Positions 16,555 through 23,903 of a stretch of DNA of 64,000 bases are shown in pieces. The notes below the pieces were generated by a model that saw only the letters and a program-made list of their open reading frames with translations, made no database searches and was not told the origin of the DNA. This DNA is from Herbidospora sakaeratensis. GTDB lineage: Bacteria; Actinomycetota; Actinomycetes; Streptosporangiales; Streptosporangiaceae. The stretch's first letter is position 1, and every line of letters starts with the position of its first letter. Made by a program: the position numbers and the translations under genes. Location: NCBI RefSeq assembly GCF_001570525.1, contig NZ_BBXC01000015.1, positions 229,811 to 293,810 on the forward strand, in the 5' to 3' direction.

Positions 16555-18657
16555 ATGTCACGCTTGCTCGGCCGCCTTGGTGGCGCGGCCGCCGCACATC
16601 CGTGGCGCACGCTCGCCGTCTGGCTGGTCGCGCTCGTCGCGGCGACCGGCCTGTCGATGGCCGCGGGCGGCACCACCCACGACGACTACGACGTGCCCGG
16701 CATCCCGTCCCAGGACGGGAAGGCGTTCCTGGCGGAGCACTTCCCGGCGATGGCCGGGGCCGGGTCGCGGGTCGTCGTCCACGGCGACGAACCGGTGCCG
16801 GCCGGCCTGCTGGCCACGCTGACCGACCGGCTCGCCGCGATGCCCGACGTCTCCCGCGTCGCCCCGCCGCGTCTGTCGCCCGACGGCGACACGGCCCTGG
16901 TCGAGATCGGCTACACGATCCCCGTGACCGACTTCCAGGGCTCCGAGGCGCTGGACGCCCTCACCGCCGCCACCGCCCCCGCCGCGGAGGCCGGGTTCAC
17001 GGTCGCGTTCGGCGGCGAGGTGCCCGAGAACGTGTCGGCGCCGAGCGGCACCGCCGAGGTGGTCGGCGTCGTCGCCGCCCTGGTGATCCTGGTCGCCGGG
17101 CTCGGCTCGCTGGTCGCGGCCGGGCTGCCGATCCTCGTCGCGCTGATGGGCCTGGGCGTCGGCACCGCGCTGGTCACCCTGCTGGCCGCGCTGACCGAGA
17201 TCTCCACCATCGCCCCGACGATCGCCACCATGGTCGGCCTCGGGGTCGGCATCGACTACGCGTTGTTCCTGGTCAGCCGGCACGTCGAGGCGCTGCGGGC
17301 CGGGCTGCCGCCCAAGGAGGCGGCGGCCCACGCGACCGCGACCGCCGGGACGTCGGTGCTGATGGCGGGCCTGACCGTGCTGGTGTCGCTGTTCGGGCTG
17401 AACCTGTCGACGCTGCCGGTCTACGCGTCGTTCGCGTACGCCACCTTCGCCACCGTCGGGGCCGTCATGGTCGCCTCGGTCACGCTGGTGCCGGCGATGC
17501 TCGGCCTGGCGGGCCGCCGGGTGCTGCCCAGGAAGGAGCGGCTCGGCCTGGTGACGCCCGTGGTCCGGGCCCCGCGCACGGCCCGGTGGGCCGCGTGGGT
17601 GGGCGAGCGCCCGGTCAGGTCGGCGCTCGTCGCGGTCGTGGTGCTGCTGGCGCTGGCCGCGCCGGTGCTGGGCATGCGCACCTGGCCGCAGGACGCCGGC
17701 ACCCAGCCCGAGAGCAAGACCACCCGGGTCGCCTACGACCTCGTCGCCGCCGAGTTCGGCCCCGGCGCGAACGGCCCGATCGTGCTGGCCATGGACGCCT
17801 CGCTCGCCCCCGCCGTGACCGCCGAGCTGGCGGGACTCCAGAACGTCGAGGCGGTGGCGCCCCCGATCACGCAGGGCACGGCCGCCGTGATCACCGTCGA
17901 GCCCGCGACCGGGCCGCAGGACGAACGCACCACCGAACTGGTCCGGCAGCTGCGCGCGACCCTGCCCGACGGGGTCATGGTCACCGGCGTGGTGGCGGTG
18001 TTCGGCGACATCTCCGACCGGCTGGCCGAGCGGCTCTGGGTGGTGGTCGCGTTCGTGGTGGTGTTGTCGCTGCTGCTGCTGACCGTGTTGTTCCGGGCGC
18101 CGGTCGTGGCCCTGAAGGCGGCGGTGATGAACCTGCTGTCGGTCGCGGCGGCGTACGGGGTGATCACGGCGGTGTTCCAGACCGACGCCGGGGCCGCCCT
18201 GGTGGGGCTGCCGCACGGCGGCGCGGTGTCGAGCTGGGTGCCGATCCTGATGTTCACCGTGCTGTTCGGGTTGTCGATGGACTACGAGGTGTTCCTGCTG
18301 TCCCGGATCAGGGAGGACTACCTCGCCACCGGCGACGCCCGGGGGAGTGTGATCCGCGGGCTCGCCTCGACCGGCCGGGTGATCTCCAGCGCCGCCGCGA
18401 TCATGGTGGCGGTGTTCGTCGGCTTCGCGCTCGACCCCGACGTGACCGTCAAGACGACCGGGGTGGGCATGGCGGCGGCCGTGCTGATCGACGCGACACT
18501 CGTGCGGCTGGTGCTGGTGCCGGCCACGATGGCGCTGCTCGGGCGGGCCAACTGGTGGTTGCCGCGCTGGCTCGACCGGCTGCTGCCGGAGGTGCGCCAC
18601 CACGACGGGGCCCCCATTGTCAGCCGGTCTAACGAATCAGTACTAATCAACAAATAA
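16555..18657 (+). CDS. MMPL/RND-family transporter
   Basis: A 700-aa exporter of the MMPL type, with two halves each made of one membrane span, a large extracytoplasmic loop and a bundle of five further spans. The first span is near residue 20, the first bundle about 170-330, the second half begins near 365. MVGLGVGIDYALFLVSR and the matching LFGLSMDYEVFLLSR carry the Asp-Tyr pairs used for proton relay. Substrates in this family are lipids or lipophilic metabolites. GAGAGGA lies 8 bases before ATG 16555. It follows the SARP regulator by 88 bp with phased repeats in between, suggesting control by that regulator. Confidence 0.9.
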   Translation: MSRLLGRLGGAAAAHPWRTLAVWLVALVAATGLSMAAGGTTHDDYDVPGIPSQDGKAFLAEHFPAMAGAGSRVVVHGDEPVPAGLLATLTDRLAAMPDVSRVAPPRLSPDGDTALVEIGYTIPVTDFQGSEALDALTAATAPAAEAGFTVAFGGEVPENVSAPSGTAEVVGVVAALVILVAGLGSLVAAGLPILVALMGLGVGTALVTLLAALTEISTIAPTIATMVGLGVGIDYALFLVSRHVEALRAGLPPKEAAAHATATAGTSVLMAGLTVLVSLFGLNLSTLPVYASFAYATFATVGAVMVASVTLVPAMLGLAGRRVLPRKERLGLVTPVVRAPRTARWAAWVGERPVRSALVAVVVLLALAAPVLGMRTWPQDAGTQPESKTTRVAYDLVAAEFGPGANGPIVLAMDASLAPAVTAELAGLQNVEAVAPPITQGTAAVITVEPATGPQDERTTELVRQLRATLPDGVMVTGVVAVFGDISDRLAERLWVVVAFVVVLSLLLLTVLFRAPVVALKAAVMNLLSVAAAYGVITAVFQTDAGAALVGLPHGGAVSSWVPILMFTVLFGLSMDYEVFLLSRIREDYLATGDARGSVIRGLASTGRVISSAAAIMVAVFVGFALDPDVTVKTTGVGMAAAVLIDATLVRLVLVPATMALLGRANWWLPRWLDRLLPEVRHHDGAPIVSRSNESVLINK

Positions 18658-18663
18658 TCGCAT

Positions 18664-18678
18664 ATGCACGTGCAGGTG
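18664..18678 (+). promoter_or_regulatory. TGCACGTGCA motif upstream of the XRE gene
   Basis: ATGCACGTGCAGGTG contains the perfect 10-bp palindrome TGCACGTGCA. The same 15-base motif, with one change, recurs before the DUF397 gene at 19692. It is a good candidate binding site for the XRE protein encoded in between. Confidence 0.5.
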
Positions 18679-18782
18679 GCGGCTCTTGGCATTTTCCCAT
18701 GAATGCTGCACTGTTTGCCAAGGGCCGCTGATGCGACAATGATGCACTGGTTAAGGAAATGCCCGACCTGTGACGTACCCGT

Positions 18783-19685
18783 GTGGAGACTGTCGTGACC
18801 GCTGAACCGGCCCACCCCGGCGTGCTCTCGTACTCCCGTGGTGGCCCCACGGTGCTGCGCATCCTCCTCGGCGCCCAGCTCCGGCGGCTCCGCCGGGCCA
18901 AGGGCATCTCCCCCGAGGACGCCGGTCACGTCATCCGGGCCTCCCACGCGAAGATCAGCCGTCTGGAGCTCGGCCGGGTCAGCTTCAAGGAACGCGACGT
19001 CGCCGACCTGCTCACCCTCTACGGCGTGACCAACGCCGCCGACCGCGACGCGATGATCACCCTGGCCCGGCAGGCCAACTCGCCCGGCTGGTGGCACAAG
19101 TACAGCGACCTGCTCCCCTCGTGGTTCGAGATGTACGTCGGCCTGGAGGAGGCCGCCTCGGTGATCCGGGCCTACGAGGTCCAGTTCGTCCACGGGCTCC
19201 TGCAGACCCCCGACTACGCCCGCGCCGTCATCCTGCTCGCCAACGCCGGCGCCCCCGAGCAGGAGATCGAGCGCCGCGTCGCCCTCCGGATGACCCGCCA
19301 GGCCCGCCTGGAGGGCCCCGACGCGGTCAAGCTCTGGACGGTCATCGACGAGGCCGCCCTGCGCCGCCCCCTCGGCGGCCGCGACGTGATGCGCGCCCAG
19401 ATCGACCACCTGCTGGAGATGAGCGAGCACCCGAACATCACACTCCAGATCGTGCCGTTCGAGCGCGGCGGCCACGCGGCGGCCGGCGGCCCCTTCACGA
19501 TCCTGCGCTTCGACGAGCGCGAACTGCCCGACGTGGTCTACCTCGAACAGCTCACCAGCGCCCTCTACCTGGAGAAACTGGACGAGGTGGACCGTTACAT
19601 GCAGGTCATGAACAGCCTGTGCGTGGAGGCCCACCAGGCCCGGCAGACACACGATCTCCTGACGGAGATTCGCACCTCTCTGTAA
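18783..19685 (+). CDS. XRE-family regulator with DUF5753 sensor region
   Basis: A 300-aa actinomycete regulator: an N-terminal Cro/cI helix-turn-helix (about 27-85, LRRLRRAKGISPEDAGHVI and SHAKISRLELG) and the C-terminal DUF5753 region (about 110-290, ending QARQTHDLLTEIRTSL). Proteins of this type occur in dozens of copies in Streptomyces-like genomes, nearly always beside a small DUF397 protein, and tune development and antibiotic production. Here the DUF397 gene follows after 60 bp. GTG 18783 and GTG 18795 are both possible starts. Confidence 0.9.
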   Translation: METVVTAEPAHPGVLSYSRGGPTVLRILLGAQLRRLRRAKGISPEDAGHVIRASHAKISRLELGRVSFKERDVADLLTLYGVTNAADRDAMITLARQANSPGWWHKYSDLLPSWFEMYVGLEEAASVIRAYEVQFVHGLLQTPDYARAVILLANAGAPEQEIERRVALRMTRQARLEGPDAVKLWTVIDEAALRRPLGGRDVMRAQIDHLLEMSEHPNITLQIVPFERGGHAAAGGPFTILRFDERELPDVVYLEQLTSALYLEKLDEVDRYMQVMNSLCVEAHQARQTHDLLTEIRTSL

Positions 19686-19691
19686 TCTCCG

Positions 19692-19706
19692 ATGCACGTG
19701 CAGATG
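19692..19706 (+). promoter_or_regulatory. TGCACGTGCA motif upstream of the DUF397 gene
   Basis: ATGCACGTGCAGATG is the second copy of the motif at 18664, here 54 bp before the DUF397 start and just upstream of TAGGGT (19713-19718), a good actinomycete -10. This suggests that the small partner gene has its own promoter controlled by the same protein as the XRE gene. Confidence 0.5.
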
Positions 19707-19720
19707 ACCTACTAGGGTGG

Positions 19721-19741
19721 CCCTCTCAACCAATGAGAGGG
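19721..19741 (+). promoter_or_regulatory. Hairpin containing the DUF397 ribosome-binding site
   Basis: CCCTCTCA and TGAGAGGG form a perfect 8-bp stem around ACCAA. The right arm is the Shine-Dalgarno (GAGAGGG) 4 bases before the ATG at 19746, so if this stem forms in the message the start would be occluded. TAGGGT at 19713-19718 could place the 5' end inside the left arm, in which case no hairpin would form. Confidence 0.45.
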
Positions 19742-19745
19742 CGCG

Positions 19746-19973
19746 ATGGGATACGTTCCGAATTCCGGTCAGCTGCGGCACGTCGTCTGGAAGAAGAGCA
19801 GTCACAGCAACCCGAACGGCAGCTGCGTGGAGTTCGCCCGCCTCCCCGACGGCACCACGGCCCTGCGCAACTCGCGCGACCCCGAGGGCCCGGCGCTGGT
19901 CTTCGGCGCCGAGGCGCTGACCGCGATGCTCACCGAGATCAAGTCGGGCCGCTTCGACCACCTGCTCGGTTAG
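19746..19973 (+). CDS. DUF397 protein, partner of the XRE regulator
   Basis: A 75-aa protein with the classic DUF397 signature: WKKSSHSNPNGSCVEFA near the N-terminus and LRNSRDPEGPALVF in the middle, then a helix to the end. Members of this family act as small partners or antagonists of the adjacent XRE regulator; no enzymatic role is known. The stop overlaps by 4 bases the stop of the convergent ABC permease gene. Confidence 0.9.
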   Translation: MGYVPNSGQLRHVVWKKSSHSNPNGSCVEFARLPDGTTALRNSRDPEGPALVFGAEALTAMLTEIKSGRFDHLLG

Positions 19974-20689
19974 GCGTTCTCCCGGCCGAACACGTGCGTC
20001 GCCAGGGGGAGCGCGACGGCGAGGAACAACACCACCCCGATCACCGCAGGCCCGAGCCCGTCGGCCGACCCGGCGAACAGTGCCCGCAGGGCGTCGACGA
20101 CGTGCCGGAACGGGGTGGCCTGGGAGGCGACGTCGAGCCAGGCGGGGGCGCCCTCCATGGGGAGCAGCGCCCCCGACAGCAGCAGGAGCGGCACCACGGC
20201 CGTGCCGGCGACCGGCGGGAACAACTCGTCGCCGAGCGTGAGGGCCGCCACGTACGACAACGCCGCGAGCCCCAGCGCCATGACGATCACCAGCGCCAGC
20301 CCGGCGACCATGCCCGGGACCGACGCGCGCAGCCCGAAGGCGACGGCGAGCACGAGCAGGGCCGTCGCCTGCACCAGCAGCAGCACGGCGTCCTTCATGA
20401 CCCGCCCGACCAGCAGCGCGAACCTGCTCGCGGGGGTGACCCGCAGCCGTTCGAGCACCCCGAAGCGGTGGTCGAACACGATGTTGAACCCGGTGAGCCC
20501 GCACGTGAGCAGCGCGAGTTGCATCAGCAGGCCGGGCACCAGGACGTCCCAGGAGCCGACGCCCGATCCGGTGAAGACCGGCCCGAAGAAGACGAGATAG
20601 AGCCCGGGCTGGACCACGCCGAAAACGATCACGAAACGGTTACGGAACGTTTCGCGCAGATAATGCGCCGCCACAACAAACGCAGTCAT
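19970..20689 (-). CDS. ABC-2 type exporter permease
   Basis: A 239-aa DrrB-like permease with six hydrophobic segments, starting with FRNRFVIVFGVVQPGLYLVFFGP, with the characteristic region FDHRFGVLERLRVTPASR before the third span. It should pair with the ATPase encoded upstream to export a drug or lipid. AAGGAGGT lies 6-7 bases upstream of the ATG, a very strong Shine-Dalgarno. A 136-bp structured gap separates it from the ATPase gene, which is unusual because such pairs normally overlap. Confidence 0.88.
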   Translation of the reverse strand: MTAFVVAAHYLRETFRNRFVIVFGVVQPGLYLVFFGPVFTGSGVGSWDVLVPGLLMQLALLTCGLTGFNIVFDHRFGVLERLRVTPASRFALLVGRVMKDAVLLLVQATALLVLAVAFGLRASVPGMVAGLALVIVMALGLAALSYVAALTLGDELFPPVAGTAVVPLLLLSGALLPMEGAPAWLDVASQATPFRHVVDALRALFAGSADGLGPAVIGVVLFLAVALPLATHVFGRENA

Positions 20690-20720
20690 CCGATGACCTC
20701 CTTCTTGTCACGCCGAATGC

Positions 20721-20809
20721 CGGGACGTTTCCCGACGAAGATCGTTTGGGTTGTGCGGAACCATCCGATGAAGGCATCCGGAAAAATCCGGAGACATACT
20801 TCCGCACAA
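20721..20809 (-). other. Nested hairpin element between ABC ATPase and permease genes
   Basis: A perfect 10-bp inverted repeat (TTGTGCGGAA 20751-20760, TTCCGCACAA 20800-20809) encloses a second hairpin, TCCGGA-AAAA-TCCGGA (20777-20792), and is followed in the direction of transcription by a third, CGGGA-CGTT-TCCCG (20721-20734). No reading frame is convincing. It may be an RNA element that sets the ATPase to permease ratio, or the remnant of a small mobile repeat. Confidence 0.5.
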
Positions 20810-20825
20810 ACACGGGGCTCATTTC

Positions 20826-21554
20826 TCAGGCCGCCGCGCCCTCGAGCGGACGGCCCGTGACCGTCAGGAAGACCTCGTCGAGGGTGGCCGCCGCGTGGTC
20901 GCGTTTCAGGTCGGCCGGCGAGCCGGCGGCCACGATCCGGCCGTCGTCGATGATCAGCACGCGGTCGCACAGGGCGTCGGCCTCGTCGAGGTAGTGGGTG
21001 CTGAGGAAGATCGTCGTCTGCAGGCCCCGGATGTAGGTCCAGAGCTCGGCCCGCGCCCGGGGGTCGAGCCCGTTGGTGGGCTCGTCGAGGAACAGCACCC
21101 GGGGGGTGTGGATCAACCCGAGCGCCAGGTCGGCCCGGCGGGCCTGGCCGCCCGAGAGCGAGGCCGGGGTGCGCTGCTCGAAGCCGCCCAGGTCGAGCCG
21201 TTCGAGCACCTCCCCCGTCCGCCGCCGCGCCTCGCGGGCCGAGTGGCCGTGGAGCCGGGCCTGCAGCCGCAGTTCGTCGCCGATCCGGGAGACCGGCGTG
21301 AACATGCCGCCCTGGGCGACGTAGCCGATGGAGCGGCGCACCCCCGACGGGTCGGCGACGAGGTCGTGGCCCGCCACGGTCGCGGTCCCGGAGGTCGGCC
21401 TGAGGAGGGTGGTCAGCATGCGCAGCGTGGTGGTCTTGCCCGCCCCGTTCGGGCCGAGGAACCCGCAGATCTCTCCTTCGTGGACGTCGAGGTCGACGGC
21501 GCGCACGGCGGGCACGCCCTGGAAGGTCCTGGTCAGCGCTCTCGCGGTAATCAC
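20826..21554 (-). CDS. ABC exporter ATP-binding protein (DrrA-like)
   Basis: A 242-aa ATPase with Walker A GPNGAGKTT (about 34-42), signature SLSGGQARR (about 132), Walker B VLFLDEPTNGLDP and the H-loop LSTHYLDEAD. The arrangement and the DrrA-like motifs suggest export of a hydrophobic compound, with the permease downstream. It is divergent from a TetR gene, sharing a 55-bp control region; TACTCT (complement of 21561-21566) would serve as -10 and put the transcript start near the ATG. Confidence 0.9.
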   Translation of the reverse strand: MITARALTRTFQGVPAVRAVDLDVHEGEICGFLGPNGAGKTTTLRMLTTLLRPTSGTATVAGHDLVADPSGVRRSIGYVAQGGMFTPVSRIGDELRLQARLHGHSAREARRRTGEVLERLDLGGFEQRTPASLSGGQARRADLALGLIHTPRVLFLDEPTNGLDPRARAELWTYIRGLQTTIFLSTHYLDEADALCDRVLIIDDGRIVAAGSPADLKRDHAAATLDEVFLTVTGRPLEGAAA

Positions 21555-21559
21555 TTCGG

Positions 21560-21602
21560 TAGAGTAACCACAAAATTGGTGTCACTACAAGTTTGGTAGG
21601 AT
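21560..21602. promoter_or_regulatory. Divergent promoters and TetR operator candidates
   Basis: ACCA-CAAAAT-TGGT (21567-21580) and CTAC-AAGTTTG-GTAG (21585-21599) are two adjacent inverted repeats, related by a shared TTGGT half. TAGGAT (21597-21602) is a -10 for the TetR gene and the complement of 21561-21566 one for the ABC gene. A repressor bound here would block both. Confidence 0.6.
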
Positions 21603-21609
21603 CCCAACC

Positions 21610-22254
21610 ATGGAGACCCTGCGCGAGCGCAAGAAGCGGGAGACGCGGCTCAAGATCTCGGACATCGCGATGAGCCTGTTCCTGCACCACGGCTTCGACA
21701 ACGTGACCGTCGCCGAGGTCGCCAGGGTCGCCGACGTCTCGGTGAACACGGTCTTCAACTACTTCCGGACCAAGGAGGACCTCTGCCTCGACCGCCTCGA
21801 CGAGGCCGAGCAGCTCCTCGCCGTCGTGGTCCGCGACCGGCGGCCGGGCGAGTCGGCCGTCGACGCCCTCCGCCGCGACTTCCTCGACGCCGTCGACACC
21901 CGCGACTGGCGGTACGGCACGTCCGAGGGCAGCGAACTCGTGGCCAAGATGATCAACGACGCGCCGTCGCTGGTCGCCCGCACCCGGGAACTGCACGAGC
22001 GGCGGGAGCAGGTCCTCGCCGAGGCCCTCGCCGACGAGGCGGGCGCCGAACCCGGCGACATCACGCCCCAGATCATCGCCGCGGGCGTCTGCGCCGTGGT
22101 CCGCATCACGGCCTCGTCCTACTTCGCCCGCCGCTCCGCGGGCGAGACCCCGGAGACGATCCTCCCCGACCTCAGGCGAGAGGCGGTCAGAGCCTTCGAC
22201 CTCCTCGAACGCGCCGCCCCGGGCTTCGCCCGAGCCCGCCCCGTGGAAGCCTGA
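21610..22254 (+). CDS. TetR-family repressor next to ABC exporter
   Basis: A 214-aa repressor: N-terminal helix-turn-helix (about 10-60, DNVTVAEVARVADVSVNTVFNYFRTKEDL) and an all-helical ligand-binding domain. It is transcribed away from the ABC exporter genes and shares their control region, so it most likely represses the exporter until a substrate binds. The -10 TAGGAT sits 7 bases before the ATG, so the message is probably leaderless. The C-terminus is unremarkable. Confidence 0.88.
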   Translation: METLRERKKRETRLKISDIAMSLFLHHGFDNVTVAEVARVADVSVNTVFNYFRTKEDLCLDRLDEAEQLLAVVVRDRRPGESAVDALRRDFLDAVDTRDWRYGTSEGSELVAKMINDAPSLVARTRELHERREQVLAEALADEAGAEPGDITPQIIAAGVCAVVRITASSYFARRSAGETPETILPDLRREAVRAFDLLERAAPGFARARPVEA

Positions 22255-22394
22255 GCCCGCCCCCCGACCGAAGGCTGAGGCTCGTCGGGATCCGCCTCGA
22301 ACGAACCGCTGGGCGAAGTCGAAAGCGCCGGACGGCTCCTCGTGACGGCGCGGTCCGGGAGCGACCGGTCGCCGCCGGGCGGCCGGCCCGCCGG

Positions 22395-22443
22395 AGGCGG
22401 CGGGCGGGGCCGCGGTGGGCGGAGCCGTAACGGAGAGAAAGAG
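22395..22443. repeat. Dispersed GC-rich repeat, copy 1
   Basis: About 49 bp (core GGGCGGAGCCGTAACGGA at 22418-22435) are nearly identical to 32108-32155, in the same orientation. Both copies are intergenic. It may be a REP-like or miniature mobile element of this genome. The flanking 22255-22394 is GC-rich DNA without a supported gene. Confidence 0.6.
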
Positions 22444-22491
22444 CATCCGCGCGTCCCGGCCACGGTGGACGTGGTTTCAGGCGGTATACAG

Positions 22492-22929
22492 ATGGTCGTG
22501 AAGCTGGACGAGCTAGACCGGGCGATCATCGGGGCCCTCGTGGACGATGCCCGAGCGACATATGCGGAAATCGGCGGGCAGGTCGGGCTGTCGGCCCCGG
22601 CGGTCAAACGGCGGGTCGACCGGCTGGTCCAGCAGGGGGCCATCACCGGGTTCACCGCCCGGGTCGAGCCCGCCGCCCTCGGGTGGACCACCGAGGCCTA
22701 CGTCGAGCTGTTCTGCCGGGGCAAGACCTCCCCCGCCGAGATCGGGCTGGCCGTCTCCCGGCACCCCGAAGTGGTCTCCGCCTGCACCGTCACCGGCGAG
22801 GCCGACGCGCTGCTGCACATCCGGGCCACCGACGTCCGGCACGTCGAGCAGGTCATCGAGCGCATCGCGGCCGAGCCGTTCGTCACCAGGACCAAAAGCG
22901 CGATCGTGCTCACCCGGCTGATCACCTGA
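22492..22929 (+). CDS. Lrp/AsnC-family transcriptional regulator
   Basis: A 145-aa leucine-responsive-type regulator: N-terminal helix-turn-helix (about 5-55, LDELDRAIIGALVDDARATY and GLSAPAVKRRVDRL) and a RAM ligand domain that forms octamers and binds amino acids. It sits just upstream of ddaH and rocD in the same direction, so it probably controls arginine and ornithine catabolism. ATG 22492 or GTG 22498; TATACA at 22485-22490 would start a transcript close to 22498, favouring a leaderless GTG start. Confidence 0.88.
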   Translation: MVVKLDELDRAIIGALVDDARATYAEIGGQVGLSAPAVKRRVDRLVQQGAITGFTARVEPAALGWTTEAYVELFCRGKTSPAEIGLAVSRHPEVVSACTVTGEADALLHIRATDVRHVEQVIERIAAEPFVTRTKSAIVLTRLIT

Positions 22930-22957
22930 GCAACAAATCACCGCAGACCGCCCCAAG

Positions 22958-23024
22958 AACGCAAGAGACCGCGTTAAGGACGCAATGTCGCCGCATTGGA
23001 GCCCAGGTCGGCTGTTCCTAGTCT
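22958..23024 (+). promoter_or_regulatory. ddaH promoter with candidate Lrp boxes
   Basis: TTGGAG (22997-23002) and TAGTCT (23019-23024) are 16 bp apart and make a reasonable promoter. Upstream lie AACGC-N8-GCGTT (22958-22975) and CAATG-N6-CATTG (22983-22998), imperfectly related dyads suited to an Lrp-type protein. The control by the adjacent regulator is inferred. Confidence 0.5.
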
Positions 23025-23060
23025 GAGAGCAGTTGCCCCAGCTCACCGCCGGAGACGTGC

Positions 23061-23903
23061 GTGAACACACCCGCTTACGAGACGACGACCACCACCCGCG
23101 AGCGGGTGGCCACCACGCGTCATTTCCTTATGTGCCGACCGGAATTCTTCGCCGTCACATACGCGATCAACCCGTGGATGGACCCGGCCGCCGGGGCCAG
23201 CGCCGAGAAGGCGCTGGAGCAGTGGGACGCCCTGAAGGCCGCCTACGAGTCGCTGGGCCACCGGGTGAGCGTGATCGACCCGGTCGAGGGGCTGCCCGAC
23301 ATGGTGTTCGCCGCCAACGGCGCCCTCGTGGTCGACGCCCACGTCTACGGCGCGAGGTTCGCGCACCCCGAGCGGGCCGACGAGGGCCCCGCCTACGCCA
23401 AGTGGTTCGCCGAGCTGGGCCTGCCGGTCAAGGAGGCCAACTTCACCAACGAGGGCGAGGGCGACTTCCTCACCCTCGACGAGGTGATCCTGGCGGGCAC
23501 CGGCTTCCGGACCGACGTCGCCGCCCACATGGAGGCGCAGGAGTTCCTCGGCCGCCCGGTCGTCACGCTGCGGCTGGTCGACCCGCGCTTCTACCACCTC
23601 GACACGGCGCTGTTCCCGCTCGACGGCCGCAACGTGGCCTACTACCCGGGCGCGTTCTCCGAGGGCAGCCTGCGGGTGCTGCGGCGGATGTTCCCCGACG
23701 CGATCATCGCCTCGGAGGAGGACGCGCTCGTGCTGGGGCTCAACGCCGTCTCCGACGGCAAGAATGTGATCGTCAACGCCGAGGCCGCCGGGCTCTCCGC
23801 CGAACTGGAGCGCCACGGCTACTCGGTCATCCCGGTCGACCTGTCGGAACTGCGCAAGGCCGGCGGCGGCCCCAAGTGCTGCACCCTGGAGATCCGCCTT
23901 TGA
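23061..23903 (+). CDS. ddaH: Dimethylargininase (N,N-dimethylarginine dimethylaminohydrolase)
   Basis: A 280-aa enzyme of the arginine-modifying superfamily that hydrolyses methylated arginines to citrulline and methylamines. The first strand carries FLMCRPEFFAVTYAINPWM; MVFAANGALV and TNEGEGDF hold substrate-binding residues, FYHLDTALFPLDG the catalytic His region, and GGPKCCTLEIRL the nucleophilic Cys near the C-terminus. The family also contains arginine deiminases, but the length and motifs fit ddaH. It starts at GTG 23061 and ends overlapping the start of rocD, so the two are translated together. Confidence 0.9.
   Translation: MNTPAYETTTTTRERVATTRHFLMCRPEFFAVTYAINPWMDPAAGASAEKALEQWDALKAAYESLGHRVSVIDPVEGLPDMVFAANGALVVDAHVYGARFAHPERADEGPAYAKWFAELGLPVKEANFTNEGEGDFLTLDEVILAGTGFRTDVAAHMEAQEFLGRPVVTLRLVDPRFYHLDTALFPLDGRNVAYYPGAFSEGSLRVLRRMFPDAIIASEEDALVLGLNAVSDGKNVIVNAEAAGLSAELERHGYSVIPVDLSELRKAGGGPKCCTLEIRL

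Noticed and set aside
16558-18603. Very long open frames on the strand opposite real genes (also 43601-45949 and 13353-16676)
   Set aside because: They mirror MMPL, urease and SARP codons in GC-rich DNA, show no family motifs, and have low-complexity Gln/Arg/Gly or Ala/Ser composition.
20686-22446. 586-aa minus frame across the ABC exporter
   Set aside because: It crosses the ATPase gene in another frame and contains no recognisable domain; the true ATPase (20826-21554) and permease frames are clear.
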